This document shows, one piece after another, positions 42,236-50,832 of a stretch of DNA of 57,314 bases. Position 1 is the stretch's first letter, and each line of letters opens with the position of its first letter. Position numbers and translations under genes: made by a program. The stretch comes from Paenibacillus kobensis NBRC 15729. Its GTDB lineage: Bacteria; Bacillota; Bacilli; Paenibacillales; Paenibacillaceae. The stretch is taken from the NCBI RefSeq assembly GCF_004000825.1, contig NZ_BILZ01000039.1, positions 1 through 57,314 of the forward strand. The letters are read 5' to 3'. The notes below the pieces were generated by a model. That model saw nothing but the letters and a program-made list of their open reading frames with translations, was not told the origin of the DNA and did no database searches.

Positions 42236-43114
42236 TTATGGATGACTCTGAAATGCGTTATCAATCATCGTTTCCCTAAACTCGCTAGGGGAAATCCCTT
42301 TTATTTTTTTGAAACAACGGTTAAACGAAGAGACGCTTGAGAATCCCGACTCAAATGCAATATCCGTTATACGCGCGTTGGGATTCAAAATCAAAGATTC
42401 CGTCCTCTTGATTCGTTCGGTAGTCAGGAAATCTATAAATGTCATATTCGTAAATTTGTTGAATATACGCGAGAAATGGTATTTGCTAACCCCTACGTGA
42501 TGAGAAACATCGTCGAGTGTAAGGGGACTCGTGCAGTTCTGCGAGATGTAAAGACAAGCTTCCGCCATTAGCTTAGTAGCCTTATAATCGGTGCTTGCAT
42601 CGCCTGAGAAGCCTTCTTTCTTCGCATTGACGCAGTATCGTCCAAGCATGACAAAAAACTCTAGAAGAAGCGAATAGATACGTACTTCATTAAACAGAGT
42701 GTCGGAATCATATAGATCGGGCAATTGTTTGATTAAAATGATCATTCTATCAGCATCAATATTCGAGGGGTCATATTTAATGTAATGGTACTGATAAAAA
42801 ATGGAGATGTTTGTATTAAATTCACCCATGATCATCAGTAAGTCGAGCGGGAATTGAACAATTATAAAAGCATTTTCATCTATATGATCAAAAGAGTGCA
42901 AGTCACCCGGGTAGATGATGACCAAGTCATTCGTTTTAAGAACGTGTTTGGTGTAATTAATCGTTACTTCATTATTATCGTAAAGGCTTACAAGGATCTC
43001 GACAAAAGGATGCCAATGCATCTTCCCGGAAAAATTGAGATCGACTTTCTTTGATACATTAATTTTCTTCCCGTTATTGAAATTCAATCTCTCGAAATAA
43101 TTATTCAATTGCAT
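42236..43114 (-). CDS. AraC-type regulator of the divergent catabolic operon
   Basis: A 292-residue regulator with an N-terminal cupin-like sensing domain (HWHPFVEILVSLYDNNEVTINYTKHVLKTNDLVIIYPGDLHSF) and a C-terminal double HTH (LTLDDVSHHVGVSKYHFSRIFNKFTNMTFIDFLTTERIKRTESLILNPNARITDIAFESGFSSVSSFNRCFKKIKGISPSEFRE). It is divergent from the VOC/epimerase/ABC cluster and so probably activates it in response to the imported compound. The 290-bp spacer has a cre box. Confidence 0.9.
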   Translation of the reverse strand: MQLNNYFERLNFNNGKKINVSKKVDLNFSGKMHWHPFVEILVSLYDNNEVTINYTKHVLKTNDLVIIYPGDLHSFDHIDENAFIIVQFPLDLLMIMGEFNTNISIFYQYHYIKYDPSNIDADRMIILIKQLPDLYDSDTLFNEVRIYSLLLEFFVMLGRYCVNAKKEGFSGDASTDYKATKLMAEACLYISQNCTSPLTLDDVSHHVGVSKYHFSRIFNKFTNMTFIDFLTTERIKRTESLILNPNARITDIAFESGFSSVSSFNRCFKKIKGISPSEFRETMIDNAFQSHP

Positions 43115-43210
43115 GATCGCAAACCTCCCTGACTGGTTATGGATGAAGTTTTGGATATGGCTAGGCTATCATTTACGTTGTAAAAGAGCAATACTTGATA
43201 GGTTAAAAGA

Positions 43211-43225
43211 ATGAAAACGCATACA
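43211..43225. promoter_or_regulatory. cre (CcpA-binding) site
   Basis: ATGAAAACGCATACA matches all fixed positions of the cre consensus WTGNAANCGNWWNCA. It lies in the divergent region between the AraC regulator and the catabolic operon, so the operon is probably under carbon catabolite repression. The rest of the 290-bp spacer shows no other clear element; a weak TTGATA/CATATT pair lies near 43350. Confidence 0.7.
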
Positions 43226-43404
43226 TAATGAATAGAATGCTTTTATATCAACGTTTTTACGGGTTGTAGTATTTGCAATGTAAAAAAATTTCAACAAAAT
43301 ATGCGCAGGTAATAAACAAGTTTCAGAGAGCGAGTTGCTTGTAAAATTGATAATTTATAGACAAGAAAAACATATTGAATTTCAATCCTGAGAGGAGACT
43401 TCAA

Positions 43405-43869
43405 ATGTCTGGAGTATTCGGAACGAATTTGATGGCACAAGTAGGATTAATCGTTAAAGATGTGGAGGAAACAAAGAAAAAGTGGGCCGCGTTATTAGGT
43501 GTTGACGTTCCTCCGACGCAACCGATTGGTGATTATGCGGTTACAAAAACAGAGTTTAAGGGCAAATCGGCACCAAGTGCCTATTGCTGGATGGCTTTCT
43601 TCGACGTCGGTCCGGGACTGCAGCTTGAACTGATTCAGCCTAACGATGAACCTTCGACATGGAGAAACTTTCTTGAGGAGAAGGGCGAGGGCATTCATCA
43701 CATTGCATTCCAAGTGAAGGATTCCAAGACTGCGATTGCAAGTGCTGAAGCTGCTGGTTTACAACTCGTGCAAAGAGGCGTTTATGGCGACGGCAGCGGT
43801 GAATATAACTATTTTGATGCTCCGGATCTAAAATGTGTCATTGAAATCCTCGAGAGCTACAACAAGTAA
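43405..43869 (+). CDS. VOC family protein (methylmalonyl-CoA epimerase-like)
   Basis: A 154-residue single glyoxalase-fold protein: MAQVGLIVKDVEETKKKWAALLGVDVP, ELIQPNDEPSTWRNFLEEKGEGIHHIAFQVKD and CVIEIL. The conserved H and E positions fit a metal site as in methylmalonyl-CoA epimerase-like or lactoylglutathione-lyase-like members. GAGAGGAG precedes the ATG. First gene of the catabolic operon; a second VOC gene closes it, so two related conversions or a hetero-complex are possible. The substrate is unknown. Confidence 0.8.
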   Translation: MSGVFGTNLMAQVGLIVKDVEETKKKWAALLGVDVPPTQPIGDYAVTKTEFKGKSAPSAYCWMAFFDVGPGLQLELIQPNDEPSTWRNFLEEKGEGIHHIAFQVKDSKTAIASAEAAGLQLVQRGVYGDGSGEYNYFDAPDLKCVIEILESYNK

Positions 43870-43870
43870 G

Positions 43871-44689
43871 ATGAGACTTGGGACATCTTCGCCATTAAGC
43901 CACAGCAGTCCACAGGAATGGGTGATGAAGCATAAAGCCTTAGGACTTGGAGCTGTAAATTTCCATCTCTCTTATGAAGATGATGAAACACTTATTGACG
44001 AGTATGTTAAAGAAGCCCGGAACAACGACCTGGTAATCGCAGAGGTTGGGGTTTGGCGCAATACATTGGATTTGAATGAAGCTGCACGTAAAGAGACTAT
44101 GAAGTACGCCGTCGGGCAGCTTGAGCTTGCTGATCGGATCGGTTCCCGCTGCTGCGTGAATATTATTGGCGCCCGAGGCCCCCGCTGGGACGGTGCTTAT
44201 AAAGAGAATTTCACGAAGGAAACGTGGGAACTGGCTGTTCGGACGATTCAGCAGATCATCGATGAAGTAAACCCTAAGAATACATGGTTTACAATCGAGT
44301 CCATGCCATGGATGTTCCCGACGGGACCAGACGAATATCTGAAGTTGCTTGAGTCTGTGGACAGAGATAGATTCGCGGTTCATATGGACGTTTTTAACTG
44401 GATAACGACACCAAGAAGATATTTCTTCCATGAGGAATTTATAAGCGAATGCTTCGAGAAGCTAGGCAAGCATATCAAGAGCTGCCATCTGAAGGGTGTC
44501 AAGATGGAGGACGACTATACGCTGTTCTTTAGGGAAACCAGTGTCGAAGACGGTGGAATCAATACCAAGCACCTAATCGAAACCGGATTATCCTTTGATA
44601 AGAACATGCCGTTTATTATCGAGCATCTTCATACAGATGAACAATATTTGAATAGTGTCGCGCACATTAAGTCACTAATGACGCTCTAA
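43871..44689 (+). CDS. sugar phosphate isomerase/epimerase-type TIM barrel
   Basis: A 272-residue xylose-isomerase-like TIM barrel. Metal ligands are visible in ETMK/IGSRCCVNIIGARGP, WFTIESMP (E), HMDVFNWI (H and D), IKSCHLKGVK (H) and IIEHL (E). Members of this group isomerise, epimerise, dehydrate or cleave sugars and keto sugars. The ATG lies 1 bp after the previous stop. In the same operon are an ABC importer, an SDR, a tautomerase and two VOC proteins, which hints at an atypical sugar or cyclic polyol; the substrate cannot be read. Confidence 0.83.
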   Translation: MRLGTSSPLSHSSPQEWVMKHKALGLGAVNFHLSYEDDETLIDEYVKEARNNDLVIAEVGVWRNTLDLNEAARKETMKYAVGQLELADRIGSRCCVNIIGARGPRWDGAYKENFTKETWELAVRTIQQIIDEVNPKNTWFTIESMPWMFPTGPDEYLKLLESVDRDRFAVHMDVFNWITTPRRYFFHEEFISECFEKLGKHIKSCHLKGVKMEDDYTLFFRETSVEDGGINTKHLIETGLSFDKNMPFIIEHLHTDEQYLNSVAHIKSLMTL

Positions 44690-44727
44690 GCGTTCAGCAA
44701 ATATTATCGTGGAAAGGGTGAATTGGA

Positions 44728-46086
44728 ATGAAAAAATCAAAAGTAGTCGTTGTGAGCTTAGTCGCTTTAATGCTAGCGATGACATCTGCACTAACGGGAT
44801 GCGGCAGCAGCAAAAAGACGGAAGATACTTCATCTGAAACGAAAGGCGAAGTCATGTGGTGGGGATGGACGCCAGGTTCCCCAACGAATGAGAAGTACAT
44901 TGCGGAATTTAACAAAGAGTATCCGGACATCAAAGTGACGTGGAAACAAACATCGATCGATGCTTATGACGCGGCTCTCAAACCGGCTCTGGCAAACGGC
45001 AAGGGCGTCGACGCCTTTGAGGTTTCAGCGGGTTCGGGCAATGGCGGCATTCAAGTGTTCGGAGGGCAAGCCATTGACTTGACTGACGCTGTCAAAAAGG
45101 CTTTGGGCGAAGACTATAAAGACAAGCTCAACGAGGCCTCCATCACCACCATGACGGTCAACGGCCAGTTGAAAGCACTAGGCGTCGGAACGGTATATTC
45201 CGGAAATCTGTGGATCAACAAAGATCTATTCGATAAGTATAATGTAAAAATTCCTACTAATCTTGCCGAGTGGAAAGCAGCTTGCGAGATTTTCGAGAAG
45301 AACGGCATCTATGGTTTTGTACAAGGAGCAGGCCAAGGCGCATTTAACATCGATACTTTCCATGCAATCGCTGACAATGTAAGCCCTGGCAATTTCACGA
45401 AAGCAACAAGAGGCGAAATTCAATGGAGTGATGATTCGATCGTCAAAGCATTAGAGCTATGGAAAGGCTTGTTCGATGACGGAATTATGCAAAAAGGTGC
45501 TCTTGGTCTTCAACAATATCCAGAAGCAAACAATTTATTCATGTCTCAAAAAGCGGCTATGGTTATGATGGGCTCTTGGTATACGTCTAACGCTTTGCCA
45601 GATGCCATGAAGTCCGCTATTGAGTCCGCAGCTTCCAAAGAAGAGCCGTTCACCATGATTCCCATTCAATTCCCTGACATTGCAGGAACAGGAAATACGG
45701 GATCCATGTTCGGCGATTTAGACTATTCGACTGCAGTGTCTGCCACATCGAGCAATATGAAAGCTGCAACTACGTTTGCTGTCTGGCTTGGAACCTCTCA
45801 GAGCGGTCAACAGATTATTGCAGATTCCTTAAATGTCGTTCCTTCTCTGAAAACGGCAACTCCGGATTGGGATAACGTCAAACTCGTAAATCCCGAACAA
45901 CAAAACGAACCTATCAAAAAATATCTTGAAAACGCAATGAATAGCGGCGATAACCCTCGTTTTGGAGGAATAAACGCGGATATGAACCAAGCGTTGATGG
46001 ATGTATTGGCCGGCGTGGCGGGAGGAACGATCACTCCTTCCAATGGCGCTGCTCAGCTTGCCAAGACTCAAGCGGATAGCGAGTAG
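44728..46086 (+). CDS. ABC sugar-binding lipoprotein (CUT1 type)
   Basis: A 452-residue extracellular solute-binding protein. The signal peptide ends in the lipobox LTGC (Cys25). The mature part has the family-1 SBP pattern: EVMWWGWTPGSPTNEKYIAEFNKEYPDIKVTW at the N-terminus and KYLENAMNSGDNPRFGGINADMNQALMDVL at the C-terminus. It delivers a carbohydrate-like ligand to the two permeases. AAAGGGTGA precedes the ATG. A hairpin follows the gene and may reduce expression of the permeases relative to the binding protein. Confidence 0.93.
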   Translation: MKKSKVVVVSLVALMLAMTSALTGCGSSKKTEDTSSETKGEVMWWGWTPGSPTNEKYIAEFNKEYPDIKVTWKQTSIDAYDAALKPALANGKGVDAFEVSAGSGNGGIQVFGGQAIDLTDAVKKALGEDYKDKLNEASITTMTVNGQLKALGVGTVYSGNLWINKDLFDKYNVKIPTNLAEWKAACEIFEKNGIYGFVQGAGQGAFNIDTFHAIADNVSPGNFTKATRGEIQWSDDSIVKALELWKGLFDDGIMQKGALGLQQYPEANNLFMSQKAAMVMMGSWYTSNALPDAMKSAIESAASKEEPFTMIPIQFPDIAGTGNTGSMFGDLDYSTAVSATSSNMKAATTFAVWLGTSQSGQQIIADSLNVVPSLKTATPDWDNVKLVNPEQQNEPIKKYLENAMNSGDNPRFGGINADMNQALMDVLAGVAGGTITPSNGAAQLAKTQADSE

Positions 46087-46100
46087 GGGATCATATTCTG

Positions 46101-46130
46101 ATAGGGGCCTAGTTATGCTAGCGCCCCTAT
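46101..46130 (+). terminator. intra-operon attenuating hairpin
   Basis: ATAGGGGC-CTAG (46101-46112) pairs with CTAG-C-GCCCCTAT (46118-46130) with one bulged base, between the binding protein and the first permease. No long T-run follows. This kind of hairpin usually stabilises the upstream mRNA and lowers downstream expression. Confidence 0.7.
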
Positions 46131-46157
46131 TATGTAGAGTTTAGGAGACCTGTAAAC

Positions 46158-47039
46158 ATGAAGAACAATTATACATCGAGATCCACGGCGATGAACGGAC
46201 TTCCGTGGATTCTTCCAGCATTTATTTTTGTTGCGGGACTTATCTATTATTCGATATTTTATACGTTCAAATTGTCTACATTAGATTGGAATGGGCTTGA
46301 TCCCATCCAGACAACGGTAGGCATGAACAATTATGATAAAGCGATTTCTGACTGGATTTTCTGGAAAGCGATCAAAAACACGGTTGTTTTTTTCCTGGTT
46401 ACCTTCTTCATTCAAAACTTTTTGGGCTTTATATTTGCCGCCATTTTGCATTCAGACGTAAAGTTAGCGACATTGCACAAGTGCTTGATTTTTATACCGA
46501 CAATCTTAGCGCCCGCGACGATGGCACCGGTATTCCGATTGCTATTCTCGCCTCAGGGAATGCTGCAGGATCTATTCGACACGCTTCATTTAGGCATAAC
46601 CGTTGATTGGTTGGCAAGTCCGGATTCGGCGCTTCTCATTCTCATGATCGTTACGGTCTGGCAGTTCACGGGGATGAGTTTCATTCTATATTATGCGGCG
46701 ATGAGTCAAATCGATAAAGAAATGCTTGAAGCGTCGCACTTAGATGGAGCAGGCAAGTTCAGAGCGTTATTGAGCATCGTACTGCCGAACTGCAAAAGCA
46801 CGACGGTTTCTCTGGCCATGCTCGGGATCATAGGTGCTTTAAAAACATTCGATGTTCCTTATCTGATTACGACCGGCGGGCCGAATCACGCAACCGAATT
46901 TTTAGGAACGTATATTTTCAAACAGGGAATAAGGCAGTCTCATCTTGGCTATGCGGCTGCAATATCCGTCATGCTCCTTCTACTCGCAATCTGTGGTGCA
47001 ATCCTTATCAATAGAGCCAATAAAGGAGGCGAGAAATAA
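46158..47039 (+). CDS. ABC sugar permease (MalF/UgpA type)
   Basis: A 293-residue permease with six helices and the EAA motif in EASHLDGAGKFRALLSIVLPNC (about residues 193-214), through which it contacts the ATPase. It pairs with the permease that follows. AGGAG precedes the ATG. No ATPase is encoded in the cluster; in Bacillales, CUT1 importers often share a common ATPase such as MsmX. Confidence 0.93.
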   Translation: MKNNYTSRSTAMNGLPWILPAFIFVAGLIYYSIFYTFKLSTLDWNGLDPIQTTVGMNNYDKAISDWIFWKAIKNTVVFFLVTFFIQNFLGFIFAAILHSDVKLATLHKCLIFIPTILAPATMAPVFRLLFSPQGMLQDLFDTLHLGITVDWLASPDSALLILMIVTVWQFTGMSFILYYAAMSQIDKEMLEASHLDGAGKFRALLSIVLPNCKSTTVSLAMLGIIGALKTFDVPYLITTGGPNHATEFLGTYIFKQGIRQSHLGYAAAISVMLLLLAICGAILINRANKGGEK

Positions 47040-47040
47040 A

Positions 47041-47829
47041 TTGTTCGAAACGAGAAGCTTAAAAAGCAAAGTCGTATTGCAAGTCGTTCTGCTTCTACTG
47101 ACGATACCTTATGCGATTCCGCTTGTTCAAATGTTCCTTGGCTCTCTCGGCGGAACGGGAATTTTAAATTATAAGGCGGTTTGGGACACAGGCGTCGTTC
47201 CAATCTATTTTAGAAACTCGTTCATTATATCGGCTGGCGTCATTTTGCTGGTTTATATATTCAGTATGACAGCCGGCTTCGGGTTCGCGAAATTACGCAT
47301 ATTCGGCAAAGAAGTGTTCTTCTGGTTGATTCTTGTTGCGCTCACTTTACCTGAAGTTATTTTGTTATCTCCATTGTTCGTCACGTTTCAAAAGCTGCAT
47401 ATGTTTAACACCTTTTGGGCTGTCATTTTACCTACTGCAGCATTGCAGCTGCCATTCACCATTCTGCTTGCCAGAAACTTTAACAGCGGCATTCCTAGCC
47501 AGTTAATGGAGGCAGCAAGAATTGACGGCGCGAATGTTGTTGCGACATTCTGGTATATCATCCTTCCGCTTACCAAACCAATTGCTGCATCGATTATTGT
47601 ATTGACGCTCATCAACTCATGGAACACCTATCTCCTGCCGCTATTGTTCCTGCAAAGCTCGGATATGCAGACGGTAACGCTGCTTCCGCAATACTTCCAA
47701 GGTGAGTTTACGAATGATCAGACGAAGATCTTAGCGTCAGCCGTGCTCACCGCTATTCCCGTCATCATTGTTTATTTGTTCATGCAGAAGAGTTTTGAGA
47801 AAGGCATGAGTGCCGGTGCCTTGAAATAA
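47041..47829 (+). CDS. ABC sugar permease (MalG type)
   Basis: A 262-residue permease with six helices and the EAA motif in MEAARIDGANVVATFWYIILPLTKP. The start is a TTG at 47041 with GGAGG nine bases upstream, inside the end of the previous gene; the frame continues further upstream only because it overlaps that gene. It completes the importer. Confidence 0.92.
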   Translation: MFETRSLKSKVVLQVVLLLLTIPYAIPLVQMFLGSLGGTGILNYKAVWDTGVVPIYFRNSFIISAGVILLVYIFSMTAGFGFAKLRIFGKEVFFWLILVALTLPEVILLSPLFVTFQKLHMFNTFWAVILPTAALQLPFTILLARNFNSGIPSQLMEAARIDGANVVATFWYIILPLTKPIAASIIVLTLINSWNTYLLPLLFLQSSDMQTVTLLPQYFQGEFTNDQTKILASAVLTAIPVIIVYLFMQKSFEKGMSAGALK

Positions 47830-47871
47830 TCGCAGCAAAAGCAGATTACTAGTGAAAAGCAGGTGATCATG

Positions 47872-48237
47872 ATGCCGTTGATTCAAGTTGACTTAATGAG
47901 GTCGGTTTTCGCGGATAAAGGAAAAGAACTATCAAATGCCATTCATCATTCGTTGGTCGCGGGTCTAGGCATGGATGCGACCGATCTATTCCAGGTGTTT
48001 AGACCGCATGATGAGGGAGAGATCATTTTCTCGCCGACTTATGACAATCGCGATAGACAAGATTTGATCATCATTCGAATTACAATGGTTCGTATGTTTT
48101 CGCTGGAGCAGAAGAAAAACACCTATAAAGAACTAACAAAGAGGCTAGTCGACATTGGAATCAGGCGCGACGATATTTTGGTCTGCGTTGTTGAGAACAG
48201 TGCTGAGAATTGGTCGCTCGGCGAAAGAGATGTCTGA
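47872..48237 (+). CDS. tautomerase-family protein
   Basis: A 121-residue protein of the tautomerase superfamily with the obligatory proline directly after the initiator Met (MPLIQVDLMRSVFADKGKELSNAIHHSLVAGLG), which acts as the N-terminal catalytic base. The length suggests the Tautomerase_2-like or fused-dimer form. The start is the ATG at 47872, after AGGTG; two codons upstream would hide the catalytic proline. Members interconvert keto and enol forms or dehalogenate; in this operon it likely acts on a ring-opened or keto sugar intermediate. Confidence 0.8.
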   Translation: MPLIQVDLMRSVFADKGKELSNAIHHSLVAGLGMDATDLFQVFRPHDEGEIIFSPTYDNRDRQDLIIIRITMVRMFSLEQKKNTYKELTKRLVDIGIRRDDILVCVVENSAENWSLGERDV

Positions 48238-48261
48238 TTGCAGCAGCTAGGAGGAATGGGA

Positions 48262-49005
48262 ATGAGAAAGTCATTGGATAAAGAATTGGTCGTTGTCACG
48301 GGTGCAGCGAATGGCATCGGCAGAGCGATCGCAGAACGTTTCATAAGCGAAGGCGCCGATTTGATTGTGGCGGATCGCAATATCGACAACGCAAAGAAAC
48401 TATACGAGGGAAACCGTCAGGTCGTTGACATTCTCCAGGTTGATGCCACCAACGTGAATGATTTAGAGAAAATAGCGGAATCCGTTAGAAGAACAGGGCG
48501 CAAACTGAAGGCCGTTCTACCGATTGTCGGTAACGGACCGACAAGCCCGATTTCAGAAGTCACGCCGGAGCAGTTTCATTTGACCATGAACCTGAATGTT
48601 TTCTCGGCTTTCTTCACGGTGCAGAAGGTACTTCCTTATATGTCCGATAAATCTTCAATCGTTCTCATATCGTCCATCGCAGGCTTCCAAGGCGGGAAGA
48701 ACGCCATTATCTATAACGCGGCGAAAGCAGCGGTCAGATCTATGGCACGTTCGTTCTCAGGAGAGCTTGCAGAGAAGGGAATTCGAGCAAATGCGATAAG
48801 TCCTGGTCCAACGGATACTAAGGCGTTTACGGCTTTTGTACAAGGTGATGATGAACTACGAGACCATATCGTTTCGCAGCTCCCCATCGGGCATATCGGA
48901 CAACCTAGCGAGATTGCGGCGGTTGCCTTGTTCTTAGCGTCCGACGAATCCTCTTATGTGACGGGCGCTGAAATTATTGCCGACGGCGGTTTCACCAATC
49001 GATAA
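48262..49005 (+). CDS. short-chain dehydrogenase/reductase
   Basis: A 247-residue classical SDR: TGAANGIGRAIAERF (TGxxxGIG), NLNVFSAFF, the active-site serine in VLISSIAGFQGG, YNAAKAAV (YxxxK) and SPGPTDTKAF. It ends with ASDESSYVTGAEIIADGGFTNR, the usual C-terminal signature. Oxidises or reduces an alcohol/ketone with NAD(P); VADRN after beta-2 (acidic D) suggests NAD preference. AGGAGG precedes the ATG. Last-but-one gene of the catabolic operon. Confidence 0.9.
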   Translation: MRKSLDKELVVVTGAANGIGRAIAERFISEGADLIVADRNIDNAKKLYEGNRQVVDILQVDATNVNDLEKIAESVRRTGRKLKAVLPIVGNGPTSPISEVTPEQFHLTMNLNVFSAFFTVQKVLPYMSDKSSIVLISSIAGFQGGKNAIIYNAAKAAVRSMARSFSGELAEKGIRANAISPGPTDTKAFTAFVQGDDELRDHIVSQLPIGHIGQPSEIAAVALFLASDESSYVTGAEIIADGGFTNR

Positions 49006-49042
49006 TCGAATAAAAAAATAGATCATATAAAGGGAGATCACA

Positions 49043-49504
49043 ATGACATTATCATCTACGAAAATCGTTAAGGTTATTGTCGTAACAGACAATCTTGAAA
49101 AAACAGCATCCGCCTATAAAGCTTTGCTCGGCACAGGGAAAGAACCTGCTGGGCTTCATGCAGAGCATAAAGCGGTAAGAACACCTTTTACGAAGTATAA
49201 AGGTGCCGACATCACAGATACGCCAATGAAGGTAGAGAGTGTTTTCAGCGATAATTTCTGGTTTGAAATTATCCAGCCTCTCGGAGATAATGACCCCTGG
49301 GCAGCTTGGTTAAAGGAACATGGCACGTCCATTTGCTCCATTTGTTTGTTGTCGGACGGACCTTTAGAGAATGACGAAGAAACGATGAAGAATGCAGGCT
49401 TTGAATCACTGTTTAAACAAGAAAAAGGCTATGAGGCGTATGAATACTTCGACACATCAAGTGTGCTTGGCGTTTTAGTTGAGGTAAAAGAACAGTATAA
49501 ATAA
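49043..49504 (+). CDS. VOC family protein, second of the operon
   Basis: A 153-residue glyoxalase-fold protein: VIVVTDNLEKTASAYKALLGTGKEP, FWFEIIQPLGDNDPWAAWLKEHG and VLVEVKEQYK. It is a paralogue in layout of the first VOC gene of the operon (TWRNFLEEKGEG corresponds to PWAAWLKEHGTS), but its conserved histidine in the GIHHIAF region is replaced (SICSICL), so the metal site may be changed. Function unknown. A terminator follows directly. Confidence 0.78.
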   Translation: MTLSSTKIVKVIVVTDNLEKTASAYKALLGTGKEPAGLHAEHKAVRTPFTKYKGADITDTPMKVESVFSDNFWFEIIQPLGDNDPWAAWLKEHGTSICSICLLSDGPLENDEETMKNAGFESLFKQEKGYEAYEYFDTSSVLGVLVEVKEQYK

Positions 49505-49508
49505 AGGA

Positions 49509-49540
49509 AAAGAGGTGGCGAATTCGTTCGTCACCTCTTT
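49509..49540 (+). terminator. terminator of the catabolic operon
   Basis: AAAGAGGTG (49509-49517) pairs with CACCTCTTT (49532-49540), with loop GCGAATTCGTTCGT able to pair further. It lies five bases after the last stop. Confidence 0.8.
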
Positions 49541-49563
49541 CCGTGTGCTCCAAGTGTCGATCC

Positions 49564-50676
49564 TTATATAACAATATCTCCTTGATTTCTTAGACTATGC
49601 ATGGTTTCGAGGACCCGTTTTTGAGAGATTGCCATATCTGAAATTGCAGGCGTGCCTACAGTATTTATCCCGTCCATCATAACGAGAGCCCGTTTGTTCG
49701 AAACATTCTTCAGTAACTTCGCCTGGATTTTACCGCTTCCTCCACACATGGCTGTAACCAGGGTGACTTCATCAATATCCCTAAGCAGCCTCTGCAGAGA
49801 CCTGTCATCCATCCGACTGATTGGCTCCTCTAATAAGGACGTTTCTTTAGAGACCGCGGATCTGTTCTCATTCTCGGCAATAAAAGTCTCCAGCTTCTTG
49901 CGTTGAGATTCACGATCCAATCCGAAATGCTTGTCCATCTCTTCAATGAAATCATCACCGAAGAACGAAGAAAGCTTTTCCCGCAAAACTACAGTATGGA
50001 CACCTTCTTGAATAGAAAGCATGGCCTCCATAATGAGTATTCTGATTAACAGCTCCTTTCCTCTATACCCTCCGCATAAGACATAATTCTGTAGGATTTC
50101 TCTTAAGGATTTCGGCTCGATTCCATCTATAAGCAACTGAATGGACTTTTTAAAAAATTCAGGGTAGACCCTCTCCATTTCCGGCTCAAGCGACAATAGT
50201 CCAGACTGTTGCGCCTTGTCGGATAACTCGAGCACTTTCTCTAGCGTTCTTAGTGCTTCTCTCTTTTCATCATGGCTACAAGTCAGGTTCTCGTAAATCC
50301 TCATATCGTAGATAATGGTACTTACCTCCTCGAGTTTAGGGTCAGCCATTTTGTCATTTAGCTTTTTGTAATCACCCGGAGTTAAGCCGTAATATTTTTT
50401 AAATGCTCTGCAGAATCCATCCTGAGACTCGAACTTGTATTTTGCAGCTATTTCGATAATGTTGAGCTGCTTTGATATTAATTCCTGTGATGCTGCCCGT
50501 AGCCGTAACCTGCGTACATATTTCATTGGCGCTTCTCCCGTGCACAGAAGAAAGAGTCTATGAAAGTGATAAGGAGAAAAATGTACATGGTCAGCCAAGC
50601 CTGCCAGAGTTATCTCTGCGGAAAGGTTTGCATGGATGTAGTTGATGGCTTCCTGTACATGCTTTGAATAATGCAT
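49564..50676 (-). CDS. AraC DNA-binding domain fused to MotA-like and FliG-like segments
   Basis: A 370-residue protein with an unusual layout. Residues 1-105 are a typical AraC double HTH (LAGLADHVHFSPYHFHRLF ... SQDGFCRAFKKYYGLTPGDYK). Residues ~139-238 resemble the cytoplasmic parts of the stator protein MotA: SDKAQQSGLLSLEPEMERV and FFKKSIQLLIDGIEPKSLREIL match MotA's ARREGLLALE...GLxxxVDG...IR region, and LIRILIMEAMLSIQEG matches its REVMIEGVLSVLEG, with the transmembrane helices between missing. Residues ~288-370 (MDDRSLQRLLRDIDEVTL ... LLKNVSNKRA ... ISDMAISQKRVLETMHSL ... GDIVI) resemble the FliG motor-switch domain. It is probably cytosolic; the target is unknown. The assignment is by eye. 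Confidence 0.75.
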   Translation of the reverse strand: MHYSKHVQEAINYIHANLSAEITLAGLADHVHFSPYHFHRLFLLCTGEAPMKYVRRLRLRAASQELISKQLNIIEIAAKYKFESQDGFCRAFKKYYGLTPGDYKKLNDKMADPKLEEVSTIIYDMRIYENLTCSHDEKREALRTLEKVLELSDKAQQSGLLSLEPEMERVYPEFFKKSIQLLIDGIEPKSLREILQNYVLCGGYRGKELLIRILIMEAMLSIQEGVHTVVLREKLSSFFGDDFIEEMDKHFGLDRESQRKKLETFIAENENRSAVSKETSLLEEPISRMDDRSLQRLLRDIDEVTLVTAMCGGSGKIQAKLLKNVSNKRALVMMDGINTVGTPAISDMAISQKRVLETMHSLRNQGDIVI

Positions 50677-50756
50677 ATTCTCCTCCGGCTAAGTTCTGGT
50701 TTAATACTATCATCGAATCGTTCTTTAGCTCTCGACCGTTTTTGCTAACGATATAG

Positions 50757-50800
50757 AAAAGCCGGCATGCACCTCAAGGGAGGGGCTCACCGGCCATTTG
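50757..50800 (-). terminator. terminator of the nucleotidyltransferase gene
   Basis: On the minus strand GGCCGGTGAGCC pairs imperfectly with the segment ending CATGCCGGC, followed by TTTTC. Located 33 bases after the stop of the gene that ends at 50833. Confidence 0.6.
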
Positions 50801-50832
50801 TTTGCCTGTACAACGTATTATTAGGTGCTCAC

